Shown: piece after piece, positions 7,659-16,374 of the stretch
How positions within the stretch are numbered: position 1 is the stretch's first letter
Layout of the letters: each line of letters starts with the position of its first letter
Origin: Amycolatopsis sp. CA-128772
Lineage (GTDB): Bacteria > Actinomycetota > Actinomycetes > Mycobacteriales > Pseudonocardiaceae
Reading direction: 5' to 3'
DNA: 64,000 nucleotides
Assembly (NCBI RefSeq): GCF_002904295.1
Contig: NZ_PPHG01000078.1
Coordinates: 62,001 to 126,000 of the forward strand
Translations under genes and position numbers: made by a program
Notes under the pieces: model-generated
What the model was told of the DNA's origin: nothing
The model's input: the letters and a program-made list of their open reading frames with translations, nothing else
The model's database searches: none

Positions 7659-8981
7659 ATGGGGAAGAGGATCGGCGCGGGCAAACGGGGACGCTCGCCC
7701 GGCCGCACCGCAGTCCTGCTGGGGGCAGGGGCATTGGTGACCGGCATGCTGGCCGGGTGCGGGACGAGTTCCGGACTGAAGATCAACATCTACATGTCGC
7801 CGGAGGACAACTTCCAGAAAGTCGTCGACGGCTGCAACGCCAAGGCGGCCGGGAAGTACGAGATCGTCTACAACAAGCTGCCGCGCGGGGCCGACGACCA
7901 GCGGCTGCAGATGGCGCGCCGGCTGGCCGCGGGCGACACCGCCATGGACATCCTGGGACTCGACGTCACGTGGGTCTCGGAGTTCGCCGAAGCCGGCTGG
8001 GCCGAGGAATGGACCGGCCAGAACAAAGCCGAGGCGTCGCAGGGCGTCCTGCAGGGACCGCTGGACACCGCGACCCACAACGGGAAGCTGTACGCGGCCA
8101 CCAAGAACACCAACGTCCAGCTGCTCTGGTACGACGACCGGGTCACGCCGAAGCCGCCGGCGACCTGGGACGAGATGATGCAGAAGGCCCAGGAGCTCAA
8201 GGGGCAGGGCAAGCCCTACGAAATCGTGTTCACCGGCGCGCAGTACGAAGGCCTGGTCGTCTTCTACAACACGCTGGTCGCGTCGATGGGCGGGCACATC
8301 CTGTCCGACGACGGCAAGTCCGTGGTGATGGACGACGGCGCCGTGAAGGCGTTGGAGCTGCTCAAGAAGGTCTCGACGTCCGGGCTCACCGACCCGTCGC
8401 TGAGCAACATGAAGGAAGACGACATCCGGCAGGCGTTCCAGCGTGGCCAGGCCGCGTTTCAGCTGAACTGGCCGTATGTCTACGCCGCCTACGCCAAGGA
8501 CAAGAAGGCCGATCTGCCGCACTTCAAGTGGGCGGTCTACCCGGCGGCCCAGGCCGGGATGCCCGCGCGGACCACGATCGGCGGGTTCGACCTGGCGGTG
8601 AGCACGTACTCGCAGCACAAGCCGGAGGCGTTCGAAGCGGCGCTGTGCCTGCGCAGCCCGGAAAGCCAGAAGATCTCCGCCATCAACGACGGCGTGCCGC
8701 CGAGCATCGAATCGGTGTACCACAACGACGTTCCGCTCGACCCGGGCAAGCCGGCCTCGGCCGACAACCCGAACATGGCGACCCAGTACCCGATGCGCGA
8801 CGCCATCCTCGCCGCGCTCAAGACCGCCGCGGTCCGGCCGCTGACCCCGGCGTACCAGAACGCCTCGACGGTCATGTCCAAGGTGCTTTCGCCGCCGTCG
8901 GACATCGACCCGCAGGCCACCGCGGCCAAGCTGCGCGAGCAGCTCGGTGACGCGCTCCAGTCGAAGGGAGTGATCCCGTGA
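7659..8981 (+). CDS. lpqY: Trehalose ABC importer, substrate-binding lipoprotein (LpqY-like)
   Basis: This 440-residue extracellular solute-binding protein carries a lipoprotein signal: a basic N-terminus, a hydrophobic stretch, and lipobox LAGC with Cys34 as the lipidation site. The mature part has family-1 sugar-binding features (ARRLAAGDTAMDILGLDVTWVSEFA, GKLYAATKNTNVQLLWYDD, AFQRGQAAFQLNWPYVYA). Length (LpqY is about 468) and gene order match lpqY-sugA-sugB-sugC of mycobacteria, which retrieves trehalose released by mycolate transfer. Here trehalose or a related disaccharide is the expected ligand. ATG 7659 has GAGGAGG about 9 nt upstream. It overlaps sugA by 4 nt (GTGA). The 245 bp upstream hold no convincing gene and should contain the operon promoter. 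Confidence 0.9.
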   Translation: MGKRIGAGKRGRSPGRTAVLLGAGALVTGMLAGCGTSSGLKINIYMSPEDNFQKVVDGCNAKAAGKYEIVYNKLPRGADDQRLQMARRLAAGDTAMDILGLDVTWVSEFAEAGWAEEWTGQNKAEASQGVLQGPLDTATHNGKLYAATKNTNVQLLWYDDRVTPKPPATWDEMMQKAQELKGQGKPYEIVFTGAQYEGLVVFYNTLVASMGGHILSDDGKSVVMDDGAVKALELLKKVSTSGLTDPSLSNMKEDDIRQAFQRGQAAFQLNWPYVYAAYAKDKKADLPHFKWAVYPAAQAGMPARTTIGGFDLAVSTYSQHKPEAFEAALCLRSPESQKISAINDGVPPSIESVYHNDVPLDPGKPASADNPNMATQYPMRDAILAALKTAAVRPLTPAYQNASTVMSKVLSPPSDIDPQATAAKLREQLGDALQSKGVIP

Positions 8982-9949
8982 CCGTCCAGGACTCGACCCC
9001 GGCGGAAACCACCGGGGCCACGGTCGCCGGCGAGGCGACCTCCCGTCAGAAGGGCAAACCCGCCCTCTCCGAAGGGAAGCGGGCCGAGCGGCGGCTCGGG
9101 CTGTGGCTGTGCGCGCCCGCGTTCATCGTGATGATCGCGGTCACCGGCTACCCGATCCTCTACTCGATCTGGCTGTCGCTGCAGCGGTACGACCTGCGGT
9201 TCCCGGCGCAGCAGCAGTTCGTCGGCTTCGACAACTACGGCGCCGTGCTGTCCAGTTCGTACTGGTGGACGGCGTTCGGCACCACGATGTTCCTGACCGT
9301 GGTGTCGGTGGCCATCGAGTTCGTGCTCGGCATGGCGCTGGCGCTGATCATGCACCGGACGCTCGTCGGCCGCGGCCTGGTCCGCACCGTCGCGCTGATC
9401 CCGTACGGCATCGTCACGGTCGTCGCGGCGTTCTCGTGGTACTACGCGTGGACGCCGAAGACCGGCTACCTGGCGAACATGCTCGCCTCGGACGCCGCCC
9501 CGCTGACCGAACAGTGGCCGTCGCTGTTCATCATCATCGGCGCCGAGGTGTGGAAGACCACGCCGTTCATGGCGCTGCTGCTGATGGCCGGCCTGGCGCT
9601 GGTGCCGGACGACCTGCTCAAGGCGGCGGCGATGGACGGCGCGAGCGCGTGGCAGCGGTTCACCAAGGTGATGCTGCCGGTGATGAAGCCGGCGATCCTG
9701 GTGGCGCTGCTGTTCCGCACGCTCGACGCGTTCCGCATCTTCGACAACATCTACGTGCTCACCAACGGCGCGCAGGACACCGGGTCGGTGTCGATGCAGA
9801 CCTACGACAACCTCGTCAAGGGCCTCAACCTCGGCATCGGGTCGACGATGGCCGTGCTGATCTTCATCACGGTGGCGATCATCGCGTTCCTCTTCATCAA
9901 GGTGTTCGGCACCGCCGCACCTGGTTCGGACAACGGGGGTAAGCGCTGA
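8978..9949 (+). CDS. sugA: Trehalose ABC importer permease (SugA-like)
   Basis: This is a 323-residue MalF-type permease. An N-terminal hydrophilic segment of about 45 residues precedes six predicted helices. The cytoplasmic EAA loop is recognisable as LLKAAAMDGASAWQRFTKVMLPVMKP, which couples to the ATPase. The GTG start lies in the GTGA overlap with lpqY, giving translational coupling, and its TGA shares a base with the ATG of sugB. Length agrees with mycobacterial SugA (about 307). Its job is to form the membrane channel with SugB for trehalose uptake. Confidence 0.92.
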   Translation: MTVQDSTPAETTGATVAGEATSRQKGKPALSEGKRAERRLGLWLCAPAFIVMIAVTGYPILYSIWLSLQRYDLRFPAQQQFVGFDNYGAVLSSSYWWTAFGTTMFLTVVSVAIEFVLGMALALIMHRTLVGRGLVRTVALIPYGIVTVVAAFSWYYAWTPKTGYLANMLASDAAPLTEQWPSLFIIIGAEVWKTTPFMALLLMAGLALVPDDLLKAAAMDGASAWQRFTKVMLPVMKPAILVALLFRTLDAFRIFDNIYVLTNGAQDTGSVSMQTYDNLVKGLNLGIGSTMAVLIFITVAIIAFLFIKVFGTAAPGSDNGGKR

Positions 9950-10788
9950 TGACGATGGGAACCGTCACGACGGGCCGCAAGGTCAGGTGGGGCCTGGTCG
10001 ACATCCTCGTGCTGGTGTTCGCGCTGGTGCCGGTGCTCTGGGTGGTTTCGCTGTCGTTCAAGACCAAGGACACGATCACCGACGGGTCGTTCATCCCGCA
10101 GTCGTGGACCTGGCAGAACTACGCCGACATCTTCCAGACCTCGGAGTTCCTGCTGGCGCTGGTCAACTCGATCGGCATCGCGATCATCTCGACCGTGATC
10201 GCGGTGGTGCTGGGCACGATGGCCGCGTACGCGGTCGCCCGGCTCGACTTCCCCGGCAAGCAGGTCCTCGTCGGGCTGTCGCTGCTGATCGCGATGTTCC
10301 CGCAGGTGTCGCTGGTGACGCCGTTGTTCAACATCGAGCGGAACATCGGGCTGTTCGACACCTGGCCGGGGCTGATCCTGCCCTACATCACGTTCGCGCT
10401 GCCGCTGTCGATCTACACGCTGTCGGCGTTCTTCCGGGAAATCCCGTGGGAGCTGGAAAAGGCGGCGAAGATGGACGGCGCCACCCCGGCGCAGGCGTTC
10501 CGGAAGGTGATCGCGCCGCTGGCCGCGCCGGGTGTGTTCACCACGGCGATCCTGGTGTTCATTTTCTGCTGGAACGACTTCCTGTTCGCCATCTCGCTGA
10601 CGTCGACCACGGCGTCGCGCACGGTGCCGGCGGCGCTGTCGTTCTTCACCGGGTCCTCGCAGTTCGAGGACCCGACCGGGCAGGTGAGCGCGGCCGCGGT
10701 CGTGATCACCGTCCCGATCATTGTGTTCGTGTTGTTCTTCCAGCGTCGCATCGTGGCGGGGCTGACCTCCGGTGCGGTGAAGGGGTAG
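9949..10788 (+). CDS. sugB: Trehalose ABC importer permease (SugB-like)
   Basis: This is a 279-residue MalG-type permease with six predicted membrane helices. Its EAA motif, LEKAAKMDGATPAQAFRKVIAPLAAP, contacts the SugC ATPase. The start ATG at 9949 overlaps the sugA stop by one base, and sugC starts 2 nt after the sugB stop. Length matches SugB of mycobacteria (about 274). The four genes form one transcription unit encoding a complete importer. Confidence 0.92.
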   Translation: MTMGTVTTGRKVRWGLVDILVLVFALVPVLWVVSLSFKTKDTITDGSFIPQSWTWQNYADIFQTSEFLLALVNSIGIAIISTVIAVVLGTMAAYAVARLDFPGKQVLVGLSLLIAMFPQVSLVTPLFNIERNIGLFDTWPGLILPYITFALPLSIYTLSAFFREIPWELEKAAKMDGATPAQAFRKVIAPLAAPGVFTTAILVFIFCWNDFLFAISLTSTTASRTVPAALSFFTGSSQFEDPTGQVSAAAVVITVPIIVFVLFFQRRIVAGLTSGAVKG

Positions 10789-10790
10789 TC

Positions 10791-11966
10791 ATGGCAGAAA
10801 TCGTCCTCGACAAGGTGTCGAAGAAGTACCCCGACGGCGCGCTCGCCGTGTCCGAAGTGGACATCACGATCGCCGACGGCGAGTTCATCATCCTGGTCGG
10901 CCCGTCCGGCTGCGGGAAGTCGACGACGCTGAACATGGTGGCCGGCCTGGAGGACATCTCCGCCGGCGAGCTGCGGATCGACGGGCAGCGCGTCAACGAA
11001 AAGGCGCCGAAGGACCGGGACATCGCGATGGTGTTCCAGTCCTACGCGCTCTACCCGCACATGAGCGTCCGGGAGAACATGGCCTTCCCCCTGCGGCTGG
11101 CCAAGGTCGACGACAAGATCGTGCGGGCGAAGGTGGAGGAAGCGGCGACGATCCTCGACCTGACCCCGCACCTGGACCGCAAGCCGGCCAACCTCTCCGG
11201 TGGCCAGCGCCAGCGCGTCGCGATGGGCCGGGCGATCGTGCGGAGCCCGAAGGCGTTCCTGATGGACGAGCCGCTGTCCAACCTGGACGCCAAGCTGCGC
11301 GGCCAGATGCGGACGTCGGTGTCGAAGATCCAGAAGCAGCTCGGCACGACGACGCTGTACGTGACGCACGACCAGACCGAGGCCATGACCCTGGGCGACC
11401 GGGTCGTGGTGCTGCGGGCCGGGTACGTGCAGCAGATCGGCTCGCCGCAGTTCCTCTACGACAACCCGGCGAACCTGTTCGTGGCCGGGTTCATCGGCTC
11501 GCCGTCGATGAACTTCGTCCCGGCGACGCTGGAGAACAACGAGCTGCGCAGTGCACTGGGCACGACGCCGCTGACCGACCGGGTCCGGCAGCTGGTGGAG
11601 CGGGCGAACGCGCCCCGCGACGTCATCGTCGGCATCCGGCCGGAGCACTTCGAGGACGCCGGTCTCGTCGCCGACAAGACCGGCGGGGGGACGTTCACCG
11701 CGCACATCGACGTGCTCGAGTCGATGGGCTCGGAGAAGTTCGCCCACTTCACGCTGGAGGGCGAAGCGGCCACCGCCGCGGAGCTGGCCGAGCTGGCCGC
11801 GGACAGCGGTTCCTCCGACGTGCCGGGCGCGGAGTCCCAGATCGTGGCGCGGTTGTCGGCGGAGTCGTCGGCGTCCGAGAACGCCGACCTCGAGGTCTTC
11901 TACGACGCCGACAAGATCAAGCTGTTCGACCCGTCCAACGGCAAGAACCTCACCTACGAGGACTGA
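10791..11966 (+). CDS. sugC: Trehalose ABC importer ATPase (SugC-like)
   Basis: This 391-residue MalK/UgpC-type ATPase energises the SugAB channel. It has Walker A GPSGCGKST, Q-loop VFQSYALYPHMSV, signature LSGGQRQRVA, Walker B FLMDEPLSNLDAK and switch His VTHDQTEAMTLGD. A C-terminal regulatory OB-type domain (about 240-391) contains VGIRPEHFED. An insertion rich in Ala/Glu/Ser (EGEAATAAELAELAADSG) sits in that domain. ATG 10791 follows the sugB stop by 2 nt and begins right at the conserved MAEIVLDKVSKKYPDG. Transcription ends 7 nt before the end of a convergent lipoprotein gene. Confidence 0.94.
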   Translation: MAEIVLDKVSKKYPDGALAVSEVDITIADGEFIILVGPSGCGKSTTLNMVAGLEDISAGELRIDGQRVNEKAPKDRDIAMVFQSYALYPHMSVRENMAFPLRLAKVDDKIVRAKVEEAATILDLTPHLDRKPANLSGGQRQRVAMGRAIVRSPKAFLMDEPLSNLDAKLRGQMRTSVSKIQKQLGTTTLYVTHDQTEAMTLGDRVVVLRAGYVQQIGSPQFLYDNPANLFVAGFIGSPSMNFVPATLENNELRSALGTTPLTDRVRQLVERANAPRDVIVGIRPEHFEDAGLVADKTGGGTFTAHIDVLESMGSEKFAHFTLEGEAATAAELAELAADSGSSDVPGAESQIVARLSAESSASENADLEVFYDADKIKLFDPSNGKNLTYED

Positions 11967-11973
11967 GTCCGCG

Positions 11974-12870
11974 TCAAGCCGCCGGGAGGCGGGGGAAGAT
12001 CGAGCCGGCCGCACCGCGGGCGAGGGCGCACGTGCCGTCGCCCGCGGTGCCTGCCGTCTCGACCACGCTGATCTCCGCCAGCTCGCGGTGGCCCGGCAGG
12101 CCGGGAGCCGGCTGGGTGGTGTCGACCAGGCAGAACGCGCCGGATGGCCGGACGTGGGCGTCGCGGCCGCCGAGCTTCTCGGCCGGGCCGGCCGGCTCCG
12201 CCGTCTGCACCGTCAGCTTCAGGCTCACCTTGCCGCGGATGCAGCTGTGCCCGGACAGGCCGGTCGCGGGCCGGCTGGCGGGACCGGCGGCCGCATCGAC
12301 GTCGTGGTGGTCGAGCAGGACGCAGGGCGCCACGCGGCCCCACGAACGGTCCGGGAAGTTCAGCCGGCCGACCTTGTGCGCGGTGATCGCGGCCAGCGCC
12401 GAGCCGACGGCGGCGTCCGCGACGTCGCAGCGGCCGTCCTGGTCGCCGCCGTCGTCGGTGACCGACAGGTCGAGCCGGTTGCCGTCGGCGAAGGTGATCG
12501 CGCGGGTGCACGCGCTGCGGTCGTTGAACATCGACTGCTGGATCGCGACGCCGTCGGGCACCGGTCCCGCGTAGTCGTAGGGCTTGATGTTCGGGTCGGA
12601 GTCGAAGGCCAGCGGCCCGACGAGGATCGTTCGCGGGCCGGCCTGGGCGTGGCAGCTTTCGAACGTCGGGACGGCGACCGCGCCGGGCGCCACCGCGGGC
12701 ACGTCGAGCAGGCTGCAGTAGTCGACGGTGCCGAAGTCGCCGAGCGCGTCGGCGGCGGTCAGCGGCGTGGGCCCGGAATTCTGCTCGGGCGCGGCCTGGG
12801 TGGTGGCGCAGCCGCTCGCGAGGAGGGCGCAGAGCATCGCAACGGCCAAGCTTTTCGGACGCGGGTACAC
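11974..12870 (-). CDS. Putative lipoprotein of unknown function
   Basis: The product, about 298 residues, starts with a signal peptide ending in lipobox LLASGC, so it should be a membrane-anchored exported lipoprotein. The mature part has scattered Cys (possible disulfides) and the segment ACTRAITFADGNRLDLSV, and ends SIFPRLPAA. It loosely resembles the duplicated DUF3558-like lipoproteins of actinomycetes, but I do not recognise a definite family. A GTG at 12870 (MYPRPKSLAVAML) is taken as start; a TTG at 12879 in the same frame is possible. It is convergent with sugC with a 7-nt gap. No functional link to sugar uptake is implied. Confidence 0.7.
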   Translation of the reverse strand: MYPRPKSLAVAMLCALLASGCATTQAAPEQNSGPTPLTAADALGDFGTVDYCSLLDVPAVAPGAVAVPTFESCHAQAGPRTILVGPLAFDSDPNIKPYDYAGPVPDGVAIQQSMFNDRSACTRAITFADGNRLDLSVTDDGGDQDGRCDVADAAVGSALAAITAHKVGRLNFPDRSWGRVAPCVLLDHHDVDAAAGPASRPATGLSGHSCIRGKVSLKLTVQTAEPAGPAEKLGGRDAHVRPSGAFCLVDTTQPAPGLPGHRELAEISVVETAGTAGDGTCALARGAAGSIFPRLPAA

Positions 12871-13123
12871 GGGGTGCAAGTATCACCACATCGCGCGGAA
12901 AAACCAGCCCTGACGGGGACATCTCTCAATATTCTCCGGATCGCTCCGGACGAACCCGCTGTTCAGGCGGATTTCGGAGAGCGCGCCCGGCTTTCGGGGC
13001 AGTCCTGAACGTTTTTCGGATTTGTCGTCCCCTAAGGGAGCGATCCTTCCCGCGAGCGATGCGGAAGCGGGTACTCCGGTGGTGAAGTGGAGCTATCGGA
13101 ACTTCGAGGAAAGGGAAACGACG

Positions 13124-13318
13124 ATGAGCGCACCGGTCACACGACGGCTGTCCCGCCCGCGCCACGGCCGCATGATCGGCGGCGTCTGCGCGGGCCTGGC
13201 CCAGCGGTACGGCATGAAGCCCGGCACGGTCCGGCTGCTGGCCGTGCTGTCCTGCCTGCTGCCCGGGCCGCAGTTCGTGGCCTACCTGATCCTGTGGGCG
13301 GTCATCCCGGCCGAGTAG
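13124..13318 (+). CDS. Small PspC-domain protein
   Basis: This 64-residue protein consists of a single PspC domain. A basic N-terminus (RRLSRPRHGRMIGGVCAGLAQRYG) leads into one membrane helix ending LILWAVIPAE. ATG 13124 is preceded by a clear site (GAGGAAAGGG at about 13106-13115); a GTG about 100 nt upstream would only add unrelated residues. PspC proteins sense membrane stress or regulate sensor kinases in other bacteria. No psp genes are adjacent, so its partner is unknown. It is a stand-alone gene between a lipoprotein gene and a TetR gene. Confidence 0.88.
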   Translation: MSAPVTRRLSRPRHGRMIGGVCAGLAQRYGMKPGTVRLLAVLSCLLPGPQFVAYLILWAVIPAE

Positions 13319-13393
13319 CCGGCTTGGCACGCAGGGGGAAATCGTTTCGCGGCGCCGGTGATCCGAAGGTGGTCACCGGCGCGCTGCCGTGCG

Positions 13394-14059
13394 TCAGGGA
13401 CGCCAGCAGGACATCGCTTCGTCGACCTCGTCCACACCCAGCGGGGGCCGGGGCAGCTTCGACGGCTTGCCGGGCTGGGCCCGCAAGCCGTCCAGGAGCA
13501 TCGCGAGGCAGCGGCGCCACAGGTCCGGCTCCACCGCCGACGTGAACTCGATCACCGAGCCGATCATCATGTGCAGCAGCGGGGTGTCCGTCGGGGAGAA
13601 GTCGGCGCGCAGGCCGCCCGCCTCCTGGGCCCGCTCGACGAGCCGTGTGATCAACGGCACCAGGCGGGCTTTTTCCTCGGCCACGTGCTCGTGGCCGAAC
13701 TTGTTCGACAGCATGATCTCGCGCAGCCCGCGGTCGCCCGAGTGGAGTTCGATCGACTTCCAGGTGAAGTCGACGAACGCCTGCCAGGCGTCCTCGGCCT
13801 TCAGCGCCTCTTCGGCGAGCGTGCCGATTTCCTCCATCCGCTCGGCGAACATCGCCTCCACCAGGTGTTCCTTGCTGGGGAAGCGGCGGTACACCGTGCC
13901 GACGCCGAGGCCGGCGTGGTGGGCGATGTCGTCCAGCGTGGCGTCGAGCCCGCGCCGGCCGAACACCTCGCGGGCCGACGCGAGGATGCGACGGCGGTTG
14001 AGTTCAGCGTCACGCCGCAGCGGCCGCGCCGGTGCGGCGGGACCAGCGTCCCGTGCCAT
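13394..14059 (-). CDS. TetR-family regulator, divergent from an MFS efflux pump
   Basis: This 221-residue repressor has an N-terminal helix-turn-helix: RRRILASAREVFGRRGLDATLDDIAHHAG, then VGTVYRRFPSKEHL. A C-terminal ligand-binding helical domain of the SbtR-like type (LLHMMIGSVIEFTS) follows. It starts at ATG 14059, with TAGACT 6 nt upstream on its strand (14066-14071), so the transcript may be leaderless. It diverges from the drug-efflux gene over 118 bp. The usual role in this arrangement is repression of itself and the pump until a substrate binds. That role is inferred. Confidence 0.92.
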   Translation of the reverse strand: MARDAGPAAPARPLRRDAELNRRRILASAREVFGRRGLDATLDDIAHHAGLGVGTVYRRFPSKEHLVEAMFAERMEEIGTLAEEALKAEDAWQAFVDFTWKSIELHSGDRGLREIMLSNKFGHEHVAEEKARLVPLITRLVERAQEAGGLRADFSPTDTPLLHMMIGSVIEFTSAVEPDLWRRCLAMLLDGLRAQPGKPSKLPRPPLGVDEVDEAMSCWRP

Positions 14060-14065
14060 GCGTCC

Positions 14066-14071
14066 AGTCTA
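14066..14071 (-). promoter_or_regulatory. Candidate -10 hexamer (TAGACT) of a leaderless tetR transcript
   Basis: Read on the minus strand the hexamer fits TANNNT and ends 6 nt before ATG 14059. That leaves no room for a ribosome binding site. Confidence 0.45.
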
Positions 14072-14082
14072 ACCCGAGAAGT

Positions 14083-14140
14083 AGAGGCGCTCTCTCCGGT
14101 TCTTGTGTACCTTGGGGCGAGTAAGGGGAGATACCTACTC
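14083..14140. promoter_or_regulatory. Inverted repeats in the tetR/MFS divergent promoter (candidate operators)
   Basis: Two symmetric elements lie in the 118-bp gap: AGAG-N3-CTCT at 14083-14093, and GAGTA-N12-TACTC at 14119-14140. Either could bind the adjacent TetR protein. Arm lengths are short, so the assignment is tentative. Confidence 0.4.
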
Positions 14141-14177
14141 CACATAATCTTCTGATCACGTTCTGTGAGGACCCTTC

Positions 14178-15677
14178 ATGTCCGAGTCCACGCTCGCCGT
14201 CGCGCCGTCGGGGGACACGCGCGCCGTCGAAAACCCGCACCACGCCAGACGCTGGCTGATCCTGGTGATGATCGGCATCGCGCAGCTGATGGTCGTGCTG
14301 GACGCGACCGTCGTGAACATCGCGCTGCCCTCCGCCCAAGTCGACCTCGGTTTTTCCAACGACGCCCGGCAGTGGGTCGTCACGGCGTACGCGCTCGCGT
14401 TCGGCAGCCTGCTGCTGCTCGGCGGGCGGCTCGCGGACCTCTTCGGCCGCAAGAACGCCCTCCTCGTCGGCCTGGCCGGCTTCGCCGCCGTGTCCGCGCT
14501 CGGCGGCTTCGCGACCAACATCGAGATGCTGCTGGTCGCCCGGGCGGCACAGGGCGTGTTCGGCGCGCTGCTCGCGCCCGCCACGCTTTCGCTGCTGACC
14601 ACGACGTTCACCGACCCGAAGGAACGCGGCCGCGCGTTCGGCGTGTTCGGCGCCATCGGCGGTGGCGGCGCGGCGGTCGGCCTGCTGCTCGGCGGCGTGC
14701 TCACCGAGTACCTCGACTGGCGCTGGTGCATGTTCGTGAACATCGTCTTCGCGGTCATCGCGTTCGTGGGCAGCTCGGTCCTGCTGCGCAACCAGCGTGA
14801 CGAAGGCCCGCGGCCGAAGCTCGACCTGCCCGGCACGGTGACGGCGTCGGCCGGCCTGTTCGCCCTGGTCTACGGCTTCGCGAACGCCGAGTCGGACTCG
14901 TGGTCCGCGGTGTCCGTCTGGGGCTTCCTGGCCGCCGGCGTGGTGCTGCTGGGCGTGTTCGTGTGGCTGCAGCAGCGCGTCGAGCACCCGCTGCTGCCGC
15001 TGCGCGTGCTGCTCGACCGGGACCGCGGCGGCTCGTACCTGGCGATGTTCCTGCTCGCCATCGGGATGTTCGCGATCTTCCTGTTCCTGACGTTCTACGT
15101 GCAGCAGAACCTGCAGTTCACGCCGATCCAGAGCGGCCTCGGGTTCCTGCCAATGGTGGCGACGCTGATGCTGGCCGCCACCTCGGCGACGGCCGTGCTG
15201 CTGCCGCGGTTCGGCCCCCGGCCGCTGGTGCCGACCGGCATGGCGATCGCCGCCGGCGGCCTGTTCTGGCTGAGCGGGATCGGCCTCGACAGCACCTACG
15301 CCTCGGGCGTGCTCGGCCCGCTGCTGGTGATGGGCTTCGGCATCGGGCTGGCGATGGCGCCGGCGATGAGCGTCGCGACGTTCGGCGTCGAGGCGCACGA
15401 CGCGGGTGTCGCGTCGGCGGCGGTGAACACGATGCAGCAGGTCGGCGGCTCGATCGGCACGGCGCTGCTTTCGACGCTGGCCGGCAACGCGGCCGTGGCC
15501 TACCTCGCGGGCAAGGCCCCGACGCCGCAGCTGGCGGCCGAGGCGGCCATCGAGAGCTACACGACGGCGTTCACCTGGGCCGCGGTGATCTACGTGGCGG
15601 GCGCGGTGCTCACCGGCCTGCTGCTGCGCCCGGGCGCCCCGAAGGGTGAGGCGGCGCCGGGCGTCGTGCACATCTAG
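14178..15677 (+). CDS. MFS drug:H+ antiporter, DHA2 (EmrB/QacA) family
   Basis: This 499-residue transporter has about 14 predicted membrane helices. Family motifs are LDATVVNIALPSA in helix 1 and the loop GGRLADLFGRKNAL. The antiporter helix 5 region reads GAIGGGGAAVGLLLGGVLTEYLDWRW. It should export a hydrophobic or cationic compound using the proton gradient; the substrate is unknown. ATG 14178 has GAGG 7 nt upstream. Control by the divergent TetR gene is likely. The 3' end is separated from the convergent response-regulator gene by a strong hairpin. Confidence 0.93.
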   Translation: MSESTLAVAPSGDTRAVENPHHARRWLILVMIGIAQLMVVLDATVVNIALPSAQVDLGFSNDARQWVVTAYALAFGSLLLLGGRLADLFGRKNALLVGLAGFAAVSALGGFATNIEMLLVARAAQGVFGALLAPATLSLLTTTFTDPKERGRAFGVFGAIGGGGAAVGLLLGGVLTEYLDWRWCMFVNIVFAVIAFVGSSVLLRNQRDEGPRPKLDLPGTVTASAGLFALVYGFANAESDSWSAVSVWGFLAAGVVLLGVFVWLQQRVEHPLLPLRVLLDRDRGGSYLAMFLLAIGMFAIFLFLTFYVQQNLQFTPIQSGLGFLPMVATLMLAATSATAVLLPRFGPRPLVPTGMAIAAGGLFWLSGIGLDSTYASGVLGPLLVMGFGIGLAMAPAMSVATFGVEAHDAGVASAAVNTMQQVGGSIGTALLSTLAGNAAVAYLAGKAPTPQLAAEAAIESYTTAFTWAAVIYVAGAVLTGLLLRPGAPKGEAAPGVVHI

Positions 15678-15684
15678 CCCGTCG

Positions 15685-15714
15685 GACGGGCCTCCTCGTC
15701 CGGGGAGGCCCGTC
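15685..15714. terminator. Bidirectional hairpin between MFS and response-regulator genes
   Basis: A perfect 11-bp stem (GACGGGCCTCC at 15685-15695, pairing with 15704-15714) encloses an 8-nt loop. It sits exactly between two convergent stop codons, so it can serve both strands. No T-run is present. Confidence 0.75.
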
Positions 15715-16374
15715 TCACGTCACCAGGCCGTGGCGGTAGGCGTAGACGACGGCTTGGACGCGGTCGCGCAGCTGCAGCTTGGCGAGGATGCGCGAAACGA
15801 ACGTCTTCACCGTCTCCTGGCTGATCACCAGCCGCGCGGCGATTTCGCTGTTGGACAGGCCGTCCGCGATCAGGCGGAGGACCTCCAGTTCGCGGGGCGT
15901 CAGCGGCACCTCGGGCGCCCCGCCCGGGGTGGGCCGGATCCGGGCGGCGTGCCGGCCCACCAGCTGGCGCGTCACCTCGGGGTCCAGCAGGGCCGCGCCG
16001 GTGGCCACGGTCCGGATCCCGTGCAGCAGCCGGTCCGGCGGCGCGTCCTTGAGCAGGAACCCGCTCGCCCCGGCGCGCAGGGCCTCGTAGACGTACTCGT
16101 CGAGGTTGAACGTCGTCAGCACCAGCACCTTGACCGGGTGCGGGACGCCGGCCCCGGCCAGCAGGCGGGTGGCCTCGATGCCGTCGAGCACCGGCATCCG
16201 CACGTCCATCACGACGACGTCCGGGTGCAGCCGGCCGGCGAGGTCGACCGCGGCGCGCCCGTCCCCGCACTCGCCGGCCACCTCGAAGTCGGGCTGGGCG
16301 CCGATGATCGTCACCAGGCCGGTGCGGATCAGCATCTGGTCGTCGCAGACGAGGACCCGGATCGGCGCGGTCAC
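15715..16374 (-). CDS. NarL/LuxR-family response regulator
   Basis: This 219-residue regulator has a receiver domain (CDDQ acidic pair, phospho-acceptor Asp in VVVMDVRMP, Lys in FLLKDAP). Its C-terminal LuxR-type helix-turn-helix reads LTPRELEVLRLIADGLSNSEIAARL and VKTFVSRILAKL. It starts at GTG 16374 within a GTGA overlap with the sensor kinase stop, so the two are translationally coupled. Phosphotransfer from the upstream kinase is expected to activate DNA binding. The operon also contains a CPBP protease, so the targets may include envelope stress genes (inference). Confidence 0.95.
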   Translation of the reverse strand: MTAPIRVLVCDDQMLIRTGLVTIIGAQPDFEVAGECGDGRAAVDLAGRLHPDVVVMDVRMPVLDGIEATRLLAGAGVPHPVKVLVLTTFNLDEYVYEALRAGASGFLLKDAPPDRLLHGIRTVATGAALLDPEVTRQLVGRHAARIRPTPGGAPEVPLTPRELEVLRLIADGLSNSEIAARLVISQETVKTFVSRILAKLQLRDRVQAVVYAYRHGLVT